From positions 2,624,501 through 2,688,500 of the forward strand of contig NZ_JUGU01000001.1 of the NCBI RefSeq assembly GCF_000799465.1: a stretch of DNA of 64,000 nt, in the 5' to 3' direction. A program made the translations under genes and the position numbers. Shown here in pieces: positions 17,301 through 25,074 of this stretch. Numbering within the stretch: the stretch's first letter is position 1; each line of letters begins with the position of its first letter. The DNA comes from Psychroserpens sp. Hel_I_66. Its GTDB lineage: Bacteria > Bacteroidota > Bacteroidia > Flavobacteriales > Flavobacteriaceae. The notes beneath the pieces are model-generated. The model was not told where the DNA came from. It saw only the letters and a program-made list of their open reading frames with translations, and searched no databases.

Positions 17301-17549
17301 ATCTATATAATTATAACCCTTTGCCATCAAGAAACTAAGAGCGTTGTTACCGCCCTTTCCCGAAGAAAAATCTTTCCATATTTGTTTCCTTGGACTTACC
17401 ATGAAACTTGGGGTTTTTTCTTTCGTAAAAGGTGATAATCCCTTTAAATTTGAGCCTTCTTTTTTTAAATCGACAAAGTCCTTGACTATATCCTCTATTT
17501 GAGTACTGTCAATTAAATTTTCAATAAATTCTTTGGATATATAAGCCAT
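14355..17549 (-). CDS. Primase-helicase of the integrative element
   Basis: 1064 residues. Residues 1-85 are a DnaG-type N-domain in which all four zinc ligands are replaced (Ser39, Thr42, Asp60, Ser63 in GLSPFTKEKTPSF and WKDFSSGKGG). A primase core follows, with Toprim residues in MEGYNDVISF and the acidic FCMDGDIAGQ. The C-terminal half holds a P-loop ATPase (SYGPPGTGKD) with a Walker-B-like LLEWSEYS region, giving a fused primase and helicase-like motor. Such proteins start replication of the excised element. Antisense open frames in this gene are shadows. It is preceded by a terminator (17688-17723), so it is probably its own transcription unit, and it is followed by the GTGAGA array. 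Confidence 0.85.
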   Translation of the reverse strand: MAYISKEFIENLIDSTQIEDIVKDFVDLKKEGSNLKGLSPFTKEKTPSFMVSPRKQIWKDFSSGKGGNNALSFLMAKGYNYIDAIEYIAKNQSKEIVYDNSKEAKSFQEKQLRKNEVRPYLNNVVEMYHNNLKTLDKNHPAFKEIFGKRKYTDAIIKTYKIGYAPGDKFVYNNFKERGIVKQGQDISVISNNHDFFFNRVVYPIFDSIGEVVSIAGRELKNPPKVKWLNGKTTELYQKDHIWYGMHLAKQEIRSNNIAYIMEGYNDVISFQTNEILNAIAPCGTSIHDNQIKELKKYTDSVVFCMDGDIAGQKSSLKNIPRFLSCGFRCFVIKFKDCDPDDFVRMNVKEIDKNGLLAVLEVETEKTDGFRLLLDELNGKDEIAKVKIAKNLCDLLSEISDDTLIGPYKKWLQNDSGVSMTTINKWIKEFDSSRSNIKEQRFISDNEYQLPYEIEMSDQILSDIKKYQMFQANNKVYSQINSDPPYKFNNVSNFSINIIQHMRDEDFPKKLVSAKNVFNESFVFDVPSETFNSHGSFQKAMTNFGNFRWHGKNEDLLRLQAMLFDKMGNGRSLEVLGWQHEGFYLFNNLVVVPDGENIDIDQNGCFQFKEISYYVPSANIIYRNNPHKYTPQKQFRHIPGTISSLEFFGKIKRVHRSHAISSIFHAISCMFHDIVAKNLKGFPINFSYGPPGTGKDELNHAVKSLWGIPQTATNLEGKNATKTATIRELAQFNNALLEWSEYSRGDSELDGTIKSVWDLRGKKIGKIESRVATDNIPVLCGVSLTGNEYPDNAAIITRVVWNDMNRTDFNEEDEKAFNELNDIIDEGVTHITVNILKNRALVEKNFNKEYRLLMDVYQARMPDCNKRMLKNISTFTAFYNVLKDVIDFPFTQSEILDHFTKITTAQMRKLTSSSINSRWWDCFIASMRGVDHDKIKVGREIKLEGSFFYFQFSNCYSKLQRQWYTQYRDSAPAKSTMKEALEKDSSYHSYTPRVDFKKGLPRVQSSAIIVDLMKMPDDISELIKSEVSLQEFEMPPVPYRPNMETEPLKESIGNILEDKQGDIPF

Positions 17550-17687
17550 GATTAATTAAATAGTTTAAAAGTTAAAGACTTTGCTATTTGGCTTATTGGT
17601 TGAGAAATAATTGTAAAAAATTTTCTCTCTTTAAGATTGAATATCTTATATTGCATACGTTTGGTGGTGTTTATTCAAACAACATAA

Positions 17688-17723
17688 AAACCCTATTGAA
17701 TCGTGGTGGATTCAATAGGGTTT
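17688..17723 (-). terminator. Rho-independent terminator after the HTH gene
   Basis: A perfect 15-bp stem (17688-17702 with 17709-17723) and a 6-nt loop; read on the minus strand the stem is followed by TTTTTAT. It ends transcription from the integrase-HTH group before the primase gene. Confidence 0.8.
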
Positions 17724-17733
17724 GTTCGTTTTA

Positions 17734-18015
17734 TTAAAATTGATTCATTTTTTTCAAAGCAAGTAGCACCTCACTTTTCTTATATCTTACTTTTGCTCCA
17801 ATACGATAAGCTGGGAATAAATTATCTTTCGTGTATTTCCAAAGAGTTACGAGTGAAATAGAAAGTAATTTAGCAGTTTCTTCTCTGGTCAATAAAATTT
17901 CGTCGTCCTTTTGATACTGTGAATCTTGTTTAAGAGCCAATTTAATTTCCCCTATGAGTTTGGGAATAAATTTAGATTCATTGGTGTTTTCAATTTGTAA
18001 AACTTGCTTTGTCAT
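17734..18015 (-). CDS. HTH DNA-binding protein, excisionase-like
   Basis: 93 residues from ATG 18015; a TTG at 18042 would add nine residues but the ATG has an AAAGGA ribosome site close by. Residues about 45-93 are a MerR-type winged HTH of the helix_turn_helix_17 group: LTREETAKLLSISLVTLWKYTKD then FPAYRIGAKVRYKKSEVL. Proteins of this kind beside tyrosine recombinases serve as recombination directionality factors or as activators of element genes. The N-terminal 40 residues are probably a short helix-rich extension. Downstream is a strong terminator. The function as excisionase is inference from context; the fold is clear. Confidence 0.82.
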   Translation of the reverse strand: MTKQVLQIENTNESKFIPKLIGEIKLALKQDSQYQKDDEILLTREETAKLLSISLVTLWKYTKDNLFPAYRIGAKVRYKKSEVLLALKKMNQF

Positions 18016-18085
18016 GTCCTTTGTTTTAGGATTATATGACAAATCTAGTTTAGATTAATTGTATTTAATTAGTTGGGTATGCCCA

Positions 18086-19183
18086 TCAAATACCCAAGTT
18101 AATCATTCGGTCAATAACAAAATTCCTAGCTTTTTTTATTTTTTCCTGTTGAACATAGACTTTTTTATTGTGGTCTAGTTCATTAGGTTTAAGATCTTCT
18201 GGTTTATCAGCTTTTATTGATGCAATATCATGTTTACGAAAAGCCTTTCTTAAATTACTAAGAGAACTATTCGAAATTTTCTTTAATTCTCTAGCATATT
18301 CAGAAGCTGTAAGATTCTCGAAATCATCCAGAGGAAGACCAACTAAATTCTTAAGTCTTTCTAGACTTACATAGTCAGAACCACCAATTTTAGAATTAAA
18401 TACTTTTAAATATTTGAATTGGATATCTATATCTAGGATTTCAAAATTAACATCCTTTTCTCTAAGTATATCAATGAAAGAAAATTGTTCTAGTGGTGTT
18501 AAATTTCTATAACCCGTAGTACCTTTATTTAAGGCACTTGCATCTTGTATGATTAAAAGTTCTTTTAAATAAAGACTTAATGCTTTTATCTTACCATATT
18601 CAATCCATTTGTCCATAAAAACTTTAAAACAATCATAAACCCGGTCATTCGTAGATAAATATCGTAATATGTGATGATTTTCACTATTTTCCCAAATCCA
18701 TATTAACCAGTCTTCACTCTTAAAAAATTCTTCCTGGTCCATTTCATAAAATCGTAAAAATTCACTTTTAGAATTAGGAGTTTTTAAATATTCTGAAAAA
18801 TTCCATATTTCGTTGTGTTTTTCATTCAAATAGTTAAGTTTATCTTCATGAGTTAGGTATTGACCTAATTCAAATTTAATTTCCTCTTTAGGAAGCTCAT
18901 ATCTATATTTAAAATATTTTTGAAGAATATCTTGAAGATCATTTAAAATATGGTTTACAATTTTAGGATTTAACTGATAGTCAAAAAAGTTGTATAAAAC
19001 CTCTGTTCCTTCTATATGAAAATTCTCGTTCGGTTTTACAAATACATTGTAATCTTCTTTAGGGAACTCATGACCTTTAAGAAAAATATTATTTTCTATA
19101 AGTTGAATCAATTGATCTTCATTAAGATTATATCCTTTGTCCAACGTAATAACATTTCTACACTTTGAGAAGTCCTTGTTCAT
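18086..19183 (-). CDS. Unknown protein translationally coupled to the integrase
   Basis: 365 residues with no recognised family. It has no signal peptide or membrane segments, is rich in charged and aromatic residues, and ends in a basic region (KKVYVQQEKIKKARNF) that could bind nucleic acid. Its ATG lies in an ATGA overlap with the integrase stop codon (19180-19183), so the two proteins are made together and probably work together. Similar hypothetical genes following integrases are frequent in Bacteroidota elements. It could be a recombination accessory factor, a regulator or cargo; there is no evidence to choose. Confidence 0.6.
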   Translation of the reverse strand: MNKDFSKCRNVITLDKGYNLNEDQLIQLIENNIFLKGHEFPKEDYNVFVKPNENFHIEGTEVLYNFFDYQLNPKIVNHILNDLQDILQKYFKYRYELPKEEIKFELGQYLTHEDKLNYLNEKHNEIWNFSEYLKTPNSKSEFLRFYEMDQEEFFKSEDWLIWIWENSENHHILRYLSTNDRVYDCFKVFMDKWIEYGKIKALSLYLKELLIIQDASALNKGTTGYRNLTPLEQFSFIDILREKDVNFEILDIDIQFKYLKVFNSKIGGSDYVSLERLKNLVGLPLDDFENLTASEYARELKKISNSSLSNLRKAFRKHDIASIKADKPEDLKPNELDHNKKVYVQQEKIKKARNFVIDRMINLGI

Positions 19184-20457
19184 AGTTTATCAAATTTGTT
19201 ATTTTGCCTGTCCCAATACTCACTAATTTTTTTGATGTGTTCATCTTGAGAAGCCTTTACATAATGGGTAAATTGAGCAATTGACTTATGTCCAGTTGCT
19301 GCCATGATTGTACTATTATCAATATCACCAGATAGAAACAAAACGCTACAAAAACTGCGTCTACAACTATGGCTAGTAATTAGCTCATATTTTGGATAAT
19401 GGTCAAACTTTTTACGCTTTGTTTCTGGATCCATTTTGTAACCGGGAGTTAATTGGTTTATACCTACATCTCTACAAATTTCTTTTATATAAATATTAAA
19501 TTTCTGACTTGATATCTTTGGCGGTAGTTTACCTTCCCTTTTTTCTAAAATTGATTTGAATTGAGGATGTATTGGTATAGTTAAGTTTTGATTGGTTTTG
19601 TGTGTGGTTATATTAATAACATTATTAAAGATGTTTTCTTTTGATATCCTTAAAAGATCCGATATTCTCAAACCAGTTCGTAATCCTATCACAAATAAGT
19701 CTCTAGTGTTGTCTAAGCGTTCTGAAGAACTAAAATCGTGATTATATATAAGATTAATTTCTTCATCATTAAGATAGGTGTCGATAGTATCGTTTTTAGG
19801 CAAGTTAAAATCCCTATGCTTATATTTTGGGTTTATTGGTAAACCATCCATTTCTGCATTTCGACAAAACGTTTTAATTCTTGAAACAATGGAACCTATA
19901 GTATTGTTACTTAACTTTTCTTCATTGACACAATATGAAATAAATTTACTATGAAAAGTTAAATCGATATCCTCAAACCTTAATTTTTGCTTACTATGGT
20001 TTTCAAAAGCTTGTAATTTCGACAAGGTTGTACTATAATTATTAAGTGATCGTTTCTTTAATTTTGCTCCATTAAACAAGCGTTCCTCTGCTCCTTTAAC
20101 GAATAACTCTACCCAATCGACAAAATATACCTTAGAGCTTTCATCAACAGACGTTCTGTTAAAAAATATACTTACATTCTCCTTAAGCCAAATCTTAGAA
20201 ATGTGTTTAGAAGTATTATACTCCAAATTATAATTATCAAAAATGAATTTTTCCAACTTAGACAATTGGCTATTTAATATATCTACATTAAGAGTTGAAG
20301 AATTTATTTTAATCCGCTGTTTTGATATAGACCAATTTTTAGGTTCAACATTAATTCCAGTTCGTACTTTTTGGTCGATTCTATTGCTATCCCAAAAACG
20401 TATGTATATACTGCTGTACTTTTTTTTACCTTTAACAATGAAAAACTTAATAGTCAT
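19180..20457 (-). CDS. Tyrosine recombinase (integrase)
   Basis: 425 residues. The arm-type N-domain is followed by a SAM-like core-binding domain (about 110-205) and a catalytic domain with the expected order: Arg in GLRTGLRISDLLRIS (about 260), Lys-containing ITTHKTNQNLTIPI, His-x-x-Arg in SHSCRRSF (about 367), His in GHKSIAQFTHY and the nucleophile Tyr in FTHYVKA (about 405). All catalytic residues appear present, so it should be active in integration and excision of the element. It is the outermost gene on the right side and abuts an intergenic stretch (20458-20751) where the attachment site is expected. It is co-transcribed with the 365-aa gene. Confidence 0.92.
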   Translation of the reverse strand: MTIKFFIVKGKKKYSSIYIRFWDSNRIDQKVRTGINVEPKNWSISKQRIKINSSTLNVDILNSQLSKLEKFIFDNYNLEYNTSKHISKIWLKENVSIFFNRTSVDESSKVYFVDWVELFVKGAEERLFNGAKLKKRSLNNYSTTLSKLQAFENHSKQKLRFEDIDLTFHSKFISYCVNEEKLSNNTIGSIVSRIKTFCRNAEMDGLPINPKYKHRDFNLPKNDTIDTYLNDEEINLIYNHDFSSSERLDNTRDLFVIGLRTGLRISDLLRISKENIFNNVINITTHKTNQNLTIPIHPQFKSILEKREGKLPPKISSQKFNIYIKEICRDVGINQLTPGYKMDPETKRKKFDHYPKYELITSHSCRRSFCSVLFLSGDIDNSTIMAATGHKSIAQFTHYVKASQDEHIKKISEYWDRQNNKFDKL

Positions 20458-20637
20458 CTAAAATATTTTGCCGAAATATTGCCGAAATTAGTTAATTTTA
20501 TTTAATTCACCTTAATTCATTTTAATAAAAAGATGAAATCTTACTAACATAACACGTTAAACAACAGATATTTTCGTCTATTCCAGGGGTTTTAATAAAA
20601 AATAAGATTAAGCGTGGTGACTTCCGCCTTGAGTACC

Positions 20638-20674
20638 AAAAGGCTTCAACATATCGTTGAGGCCTTTTTTTATT
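20638..20674 (+). terminator. Rho-independent terminator right of the integrase
   Basis: A 13-bp stem (AAAAGGCTTCAAC with GTTGAGGCCTTTT, one wobble), a 5-nt loop and a T-run. A competing short stem GCCTT (20626-20630) with AAGGC (20640-20644) would exclude it. The 20458-20751 gap holds this signal and no gene; it is where the element joins the chromosome. I do not recognise the RNA or gene that the terminator originally served. Confidence 0.7.
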
Positions 20675-20751
20675 TGCATTTTTAAACGTAACTTTGATAT
20701 CACACCAACCTAACCTCATAACTTAATTATCATTTCCCAAATCCAATAACT

Positions 20752-21342
20752 ATGATAGACCAATTTCTGTCAAATTTTCAAGATGGTGTTTACCATATTC
20801 TCAATATAAATGCCTACGATCACATTTTATTTTTAATCGTGCTCACAGTGCCTTACTTGTTTAAGGATTGGAAACGTATCTTTATACTAATTTCAATATT
20901 TACAGCAGGTCACTGCATTTCCCTTGCGTTGACTACCTACGACATAATCAATGTAAATATCAAACTTATAGAGTTTCTTATCCCAATTACAATCATTATA
21001 GTAGCTATATTTAATGTATTTACATCTGGTAAAAAATCTCATGGCACAACAATAGGGCTTGTCTTTTTTGCAACTCTTTTTTTTGGTCTCATTCATGGTC
21101 TAGGATTTTTAACTACGTTTGAGCGTTTAATTTCTTCTTCGGAAAATAAGCTATTAGCTCTTTTAGAAATTGGTCTGGGTATTGAAGTTGGACAACTCTT
21201 TATTGCCTTTATCGTGATTTTTGTGAGTTTTCTTTGTCAAACTATTTTTAGATTCTCAAAGCGTGATTGGGTAATGGTAACATCTTCAATTGTGATAGGT
21301 TGTTTGATCCCTATTTTGATAAAAAGTGAATTATTTTCATAG
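20752..21342 (+). CDS. HupE/UreJ-family membrane protein
   Basis: 196 residues with about six membrane helices. The N-terminal helix pair contains GVYHIL...DHILFL and the second half FFGLIHGLGF, both histidine-rich signatures of the HupE/UreJ family, which are thought to move nickel or cobalt across the inner membrane. Flavobacterial members of this type often occur without hydrogenase or urease genes, as here, so the substrate is uncertain. It is the first core gene right of the integrative element and is monocistronic by appearance. The start ATG 20752 fits the first conserved residues. Confidence 0.8.
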   Translation: MIDQFLSNFQDGVYHILNINAYDHILFLIVLTVPYLFKDWKRIFILISIFTAGHCISLALTTYDIINVNIKLIEFLIPITIIIVAIFNVFTSGKKSHGTTIGLVFFATLFFGLIHGLGFLTTFERLISSSENKLLALLEIGLGIEVGQLFIAFIVIFVSFLCQTIFRFSKRDWVMVTSSIVIGCLIPILIKSELFS

Positions 21343-21495
21343 TTATTGAATGGTTCTTATATATTTTGATAAAACTTTAACGTTATCAAAGTCTTAAAAG
21401 CGCACAAACATTTTTAATAATTATTACATTTGAATTATAACTTTTATAGTTAAGTTGATGTTTCCGAAGAAAATAAAACACTTCTAAATCCATAT

Positions 21496-21927
21496 ATGTC
21501 CAAGAAAAAACAATTACGTTACGACAAGGCTTATTTAAGAATTGCGAAAGAATGGGGTAAACTATCCCACTGTAAACGTAAGCAGGTTGGCGCGATAATT
21601 GTAAAAGATAGAATGATCATATCAGATGGTTACAATGGTACACCAACAGGTTTTGAGAATTATTGTGAAGATGATGAAGGCTACACAAAGTGGTACGTGT
21701 TACATGCTGAGGCTAATGCCATTTTAAAAGTGGCAGCCTCAACACAATCCTGTAAGGGTGCCACGTTATACATTACGCTATCGCCATGTAAGGATTGTAG
21801 TAAACTCATCCATCAAGCGGGAATTATTAGAGTAGTTTACCACCAAGGTTATAAGGATGATTCCGGATTGCAATTTTTAGAAAAAGCAGGCATACAAATA
21901 GAATTAATTGAAGATGTAACAGTATAA
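21496..21927 (+). CDS. Deoxycytidylate (dCMP) deaminase family protein
   Basis: 143 residues. It has the zinc-dependent deaminase signature His70-Ala-Glu72 and Pro97-Cys98-x-x-Cys101, with a second, family-typical extension holding ENYCEDDEGY, characteristic of dCMP deaminase/ComEB rather than cytidine deaminase. It converts dCMP to dUMP, feeding thymidylate synthesis in the cytoplasm. The stop codon at 21925-21927 directly abuts the ATG of the S41 protease gene, so they are co-transcribed and probably translationally coupled. This pairing of a deaminase and a processing protease is seen in other Flavobacteriia as far as I recall. Confidence 0.88.
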   Translation: MSKKKQLRYDKAYLRIAKEWGKLSHCKRKQVGAIIVKDRMIISDGYNGTPTGFENYCEDDEGYTKWYVLHAEANAILKVAASTQSCKGATLYITLSPCKDCSKLIHQAGIIRVVYHQGYKDDSGLQFLEKAGIQIELIEDVTV

Positions 21928-23553
21928 ATGACGTTTAACAAAAAATACATTCCGCTAATTATTGGAGTTGCAATTGCAATAGGTATTTTTATTGGCGGAA
22001 ATCTAAACTTTACAGATACTTCAGATCGTTTATTTACTTCAAACAGCAAAAAAGACAAACTCAACAGACTTATAGATTACATTGATTATGAGTACGTTGA
22101 CGATGTCAATACAGATAGTATTGTCGATGTTACGGTAAATGGTATTTTAGATAATCTTGATCCACATTCTACATACATTCCTAAAAGTGAATTGGAGCGC
22201 GTTACCAATAACATGAAAGGTGATTTTGTAGGTTTAGGAGTCAATTTCTACACTTACAAAGACACCATAACCGTTATAAGAACCATTAAAGATGGTCCAA
22301 GTGAAAAAGCCGGTATTAAAGCAGGAGACCGCATTTTAATGGCAGATGGAGATTCTATCTTTGGGAAAGAATGGAGCAACGCAGATATTATCTCTAAACT
22401 AAGAGGAGAAAAAGGCTCTAAAGTAAAAATCACGGTTTACCGTAAAGGTGAAAATAAACTTCTCGAGTTTAAAGTTAAAAGAGACATCGTACCAATTAAA
22501 AGTGTAGATGCTGCTTACATGCTTACCGATAAATTAGGTTACATAAAAATAAATAGGTTTGCAGAGTCCACATATAAGGAATTTAAAGATGCTCTGGATA
22601 TTCTTCAAAATCAAGGCGCGACCCAGTTAGCTCTTGACTTACGCGATAATCCTGGAGGGTTTTTAGGTATTGCAGAGCAAATTGTAGATGAGTTTTTAGA
22701 AGATGACAAACTCATATTGTTCACTAAAAACAAAAGCGGAAAAGTTGAAAAAAGCTTCGCTACGAGCAAAGGTGATTTTGAAGAGGGTGAAATTTATATT
22801 CTTATCAACGAAAGTTCTGCATCGGCAAGTGAGATTGTTGCAGGTGCATTGCAGGATAACGACAAAGGCACTATTGTTGGACGACGAAGTTATGGCAAAG
22901 GCCTGGTGCAACGCGAAATGTCTCTGGGAGATGGTAGTGCTGTGCGATTAACGGTTTCTAGATATTACACACCCACTGGTCGTTCTATTCAAAGACCATA
23001 TGATAACGGAAAAAGCAACGATTATTACAATGATTACAACAAACGCCTTAGAAGCGGTGAGTTTGAGGATGCAGAGCAAATTGAAATTGCAGACTCCTTA
23101 AAATTTAAAACTCCAAAAGGCAAGATTGTCTATGGTGGAGGTGGGATAATTCCCGATATTTTTGTTCCGTTAAATACAACTTCAAATAATGAAACCTTAA
23201 ACTACCTCAAAAGACGGGAATACATAAGTAATTTTGTTTTTGAAGAATTAGATAAAGATCGTAGTTTTTATGATAATGTTACCACCAATGACTTCATTGC
23301 CAATTTTGAGGTTAGCGATGATATTGTCATAAAATTTCAGAATTTCGTGAATTATCGAGAGCGAACCAATATAACGTTTGTAGCTTACCATGAGCAAATG
23401 AAACGTCTTATAAAATCTGAATTGGCCCAACAGCTCTACGGAAGCAATGCTGCTGAAAAAATCATTAACGAAACAGATGATATGATTGAGGAAGTGATTA
23501 TGCTAAGTCGAGGCAACGACTACTTTGAGGTCAATCTTTCCGAACAAAATTAA
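21928..23553 (+). CDS. S41 family C-terminal processing peptidase
   Basis: 541 residues. One N-terminal membrane anchor (about 7-25), a linker, a PDZ domain (about 90-165, GLGVNFYTYKDTITV) and the peptidase core with Ser299 in ESSASASE, Lys324 in YGKGLVQ and Gln328, the serine-lysine dyad of CtpA/Prc enzymes. The protein should sit in the periplasm, anchored to the inner membrane, and cut substrates near their C-termini, often to control cell-wall enzymes. It begins immediately after the dCMP deaminase gene. The last 140 residues are a family-typical helical extension. Confidence 0.9.
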   Translation: MTFNKKYIPLIIGVAIAIGIFIGGNLNFTDTSDRLFTSNSKKDKLNRLIDYIDYEYVDDVNTDSIVDVTVNGILDNLDPHSTYIPKSELERVTNNMKGDFVGLGVNFYTYKDTITVIRTIKDGPSEKAGIKAGDRILMADGDSIFGKEWSNADIISKLRGEKGSKVKITVYRKGENKLLEFKVKRDIVPIKSVDAAYMLTDKLGYIKINRFAESTYKEFKDALDILQNQGATQLALDLRDNPGGFLGIAEQIVDEFLEDDKLILFTKNKSGKVEKSFATSKGDFEEGEIYILINESSASASEIVAGALQDNDKGTIVGRRSYGKGLVQREMSLGDGSAVRLTVSRYYTPTGRSIQRPYDNGKSNDYYNDYNKRLRSGEFEDAEQIEIADSLKFKTPKGKIVYGGGGIIPDIFVPLNTTSNNETLNYLKRREYISNFVFEELDKDRSFYDNVTTNDFIANFEVSDDIVIKFQNFVNYRERTNITFVAYHEQMKRLIKSELAQQLYGSNAAEKIINETDDMIEEVIMLSRGNDYFEVNLSEQN

Positions 23554-23556
23554 ATA

Positions 23557-24159
23557 TTAAACTTTATCGTGTACTTTGGTATGTTGACCGTTGTTCCACA
23601 ATGTCAAAATATCGGTTGCCACTTGTGCTCCACTTCCACATGCAATTGCATACTGGCTTCTCCAACCTGCTAAAGTTCCTGCCACATAAAGACCTTTTGT
23701 GATTAAATGATCTTCATTTTTTAACCAAATTCGGTTTTTTTCAATAGCTGCTCTTGGGTGTGGCTCAACGTAGTTCTCCAGCCCTTTAATGGTCAATAAA
23801 TTTGTATAGCCAACAGTTATGACGACCGTTCTTGAATGGTAAATGTTTTTATTTGTTGTGACGGTAAATCCTTCCGAAGAACTTAAAACCGAGCTCACTT
23901 TTTCTTTATCAATTTGATCGACATGTGGGTACAGTTCTTGAAGTTGCGTTTTCCCGCTTTCTAAAATGTCTGCTCCCAAAGTACCTGGAGTTAATCCTAA
24001 AACATTATTAAACAGTGCATTTTGCAAATGAGATGTTCTTTGGTGCGTTATAATACCAATGTGTTTTCCATCTGCAAAAGGTTTCGGTTTTGCTGAGCCT
24101 AAAACTAGAGCGCAAGACATACCTGCTGCACCTCCACCAATTATTAAAGCATCATACAT
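23557..24159 (-). CDS. Short FAD/NAD(P)-dependent oxidoreductase
   Basis: 200 residues, short compared with thioredoxin reductases (about 310). The N-terminal dinucleotide-binding loop IIGGGAAGMS and the C-terminal FAD motif GLYVAGTLAGWRSQ with ACGSGAQVA are present, but the separate NADPH domain and the CxxC redox pair are missing. It may therefore act as a compact flavoprotein with another electron source. It is the last gene of a minus-strand trio with MarC and a small membrane protein, with one base between it and the small gene. It converges with the S41 protease gene, whose stop is three bases away. Confidence 0.78.
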   Translation of the reverse strand: MYDALIIGGGAAGMSCALVLGSAKPKPFADGKHIGIITHQRTSHLQNALFNNVLGLTPGTLGADILESGKTQLQELYPHVDQIDKEKVSSVLSSSEGFTVTTNKNIYHSRTVVITVGYTNLLTIKGLENYVEPHPRAAIEKNRIWLKNEDHLITKGLYVAGTLAGWRSQYAIACGSGAQVATDILTLWNNGQHTKVHDKV

Positions 24160-24160
24160 T

Positions 24161-24361
24161 TTATCTCCCTTTTAATTTTTGATCTACTTGCTTTGAAAAT
24201 CTTAAAATTTGTAATAGCAATATCACACAAAGAGACAAAACGATAGTTATAAGAGCAACAATGCTTTCTCCCTCAAACGGGTTATTAAAATCCAATAACG
24301 CTGCGTTATAAGCAATTAGTCCAACCGCAAGTACTGAGGCTATGATTGTAAAATATTTCAT
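24161..24361 (-). CDS. Small two-helix membrane protein
   Basis: 66 residues with hydrophobic segments at about 4-20 and 32-52, and a basic C-terminus (SKQVDQKLKGR) likely in the cytoplasm. No family is recognised. It lies between the MarC gene (12 bp away) and the oxidoreductase gene (1 bp away) and so belongs to their operon. Confidence 0.6.
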   Translation of the reverse strand: MKYFTIIASVLAVGLIAYNAALLDFNNPFEGESIVALITIVLSLCVILLLQILRFSKQVDQKLKGR

Positions 24362-24373
24362 AAGTTGTCTTTT

Positions 24374-24967
24374 TTAAGCCATCTCAAAAAGTGCTTTAAT
24401 ATTGTGCGCAAATAGTTTAACTGCGATTGCTAAAAGAATTACACCAAATACCTTACGAATGATATTGATACCATTTTGGCCAATAAGACGCTCAATTTTT
24501 GTAGATGTTTTTAAGACTATAAAGATAATAATTACATTTAGGATAACTGCAATAATGATGTTTTCTATTCTATATTCCGCTCTCAAAGATAATAAAGTTG
24601 TCAAACTCCCTGGTCCTGCAATTAAAGGAAATGCCAGCGGAAAAACAGACGCTGTCATCGTTGTACTTTCATCTTGCTTATATAAAGTAATGCCCAAAAT
24701 CATTTCTAAGGCTATAAAAAACAGTATGAACGCACCCGCAACCGCAAAGGAATTAACACCAACACCTAAAAACGACAAAATTGTTTGCCCTAAAAACAAA
24801 AAGAAGACCATAATCACGCCAGCAATTATCGAAGCTTTTTCACTTTCTATGTGACCCACTTTTTTTCTTAAATCAATAACAATTGGGATGTTACCTATAA
24901 TATCTATTACCGCAAATAGAATCATAAATGCTGTAAAAATCTCTTTTATATTTAATTGAATATCCAT
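24374..24967 (-). CDS. MarC-family integral membrane protein
   Basis: 197 residues with six membrane helices. The pattern AFMILFAVIDIIGNIP at the start, FPLAFPLIAGPGSLTTLL in the centre and LLAIAVKLFAHNIK near the end is typical of the MarC family (UPF0056), which was once linked to multiple antibiotic resistance but has no settled function. It is the first gene of a minus-strand operon, with a -7 promoter box at 24986-24993. It is divergent from the DUF3109 gene at 25075. Confidence 0.85.
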   Translation of the reverse strand: MDIQLNIKEIFTAFMILFAVIDIIGNIPIVIDLRKKVGHIESEKASIIAGVIMVFFLFLGQTILSFLGVGVNSFAVAGAFILFFIALEMILGITLYKQDESTTMTASVFPLAFPLIAGPGSLTTLLSLRAEYRIENIIIAVILNVIIIFIVLKTSTKIERLIGQNGINIIRKVFGVILLAIAVKLFAHNIKALFEMA

Positions 24968-24985
24968 TTTTTTTCAAATTTTTTG

Positions 24986-24993
24986 CAAAAGTA
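24986..24993 (-). promoter_or_regulatory. -7 promoter box of the marC operon
   Basis: On the minus strand the octamer TACTTTTG fits the Bacteroidota -7 consensus TAnnTTTG and lies 19 bp before the MarC start codon. The -33 box is weak. Confidence 0.5.
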
Positions 24994-25039
24994 GGTCTTT
25001 ATAGAAGATTTTCAAGATTAAATAATCGTAAAGTTTAAG

Positions 25040-25047
25040 TACTTTTG
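25040..25047 (+). promoter_or_regulatory. -7 promoter box of the DUF3109 gene
   Basis: TACTTTTG, a match to TAnnTTTG, lies 28 bp before ATG 25075. The identical octamer serves the divergent marC operon. Confidence 0.5.
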
Positions 25048-25074
25048 TGACTTATCTTTTTAGAGGGAAAAAAC

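Larger units (their letters stand above)
13650..20457. mobile_element. Core of an integrative element (boundaries not resolved)
   Basis: The block from integrase (20457) to the repeat arrays holds only minus-strand genes: tyrosine recombinase, a coupled unknown gene, an HTH protein, a primase/helicase and a small protein. This is the usual toolkit of Bacteroidota integrative elements. No conjugation or phage structural genes are present. I found no direct repeat that would mark both attachment sites; the accessory genes at 1-13 kb may be its cargo, with the other end outside the window. Confidence 0.55.

Noticed and set aside
20600..20645. Possible tRNA 3' end as attachment site (sequence ending in GTACCA before a terminator)
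   Set aside because: The T-arm consensus (GTTCRANNC) and acceptor pairing are absent, so no tRNA or tmRNA remnant can be supported.
20522..20719. 65-codon minus-strand frame beside the integrase
   Set aside because: It spans the terminator hairpin and shows no protein-like composition; it is better read as non-coding junction DNA.
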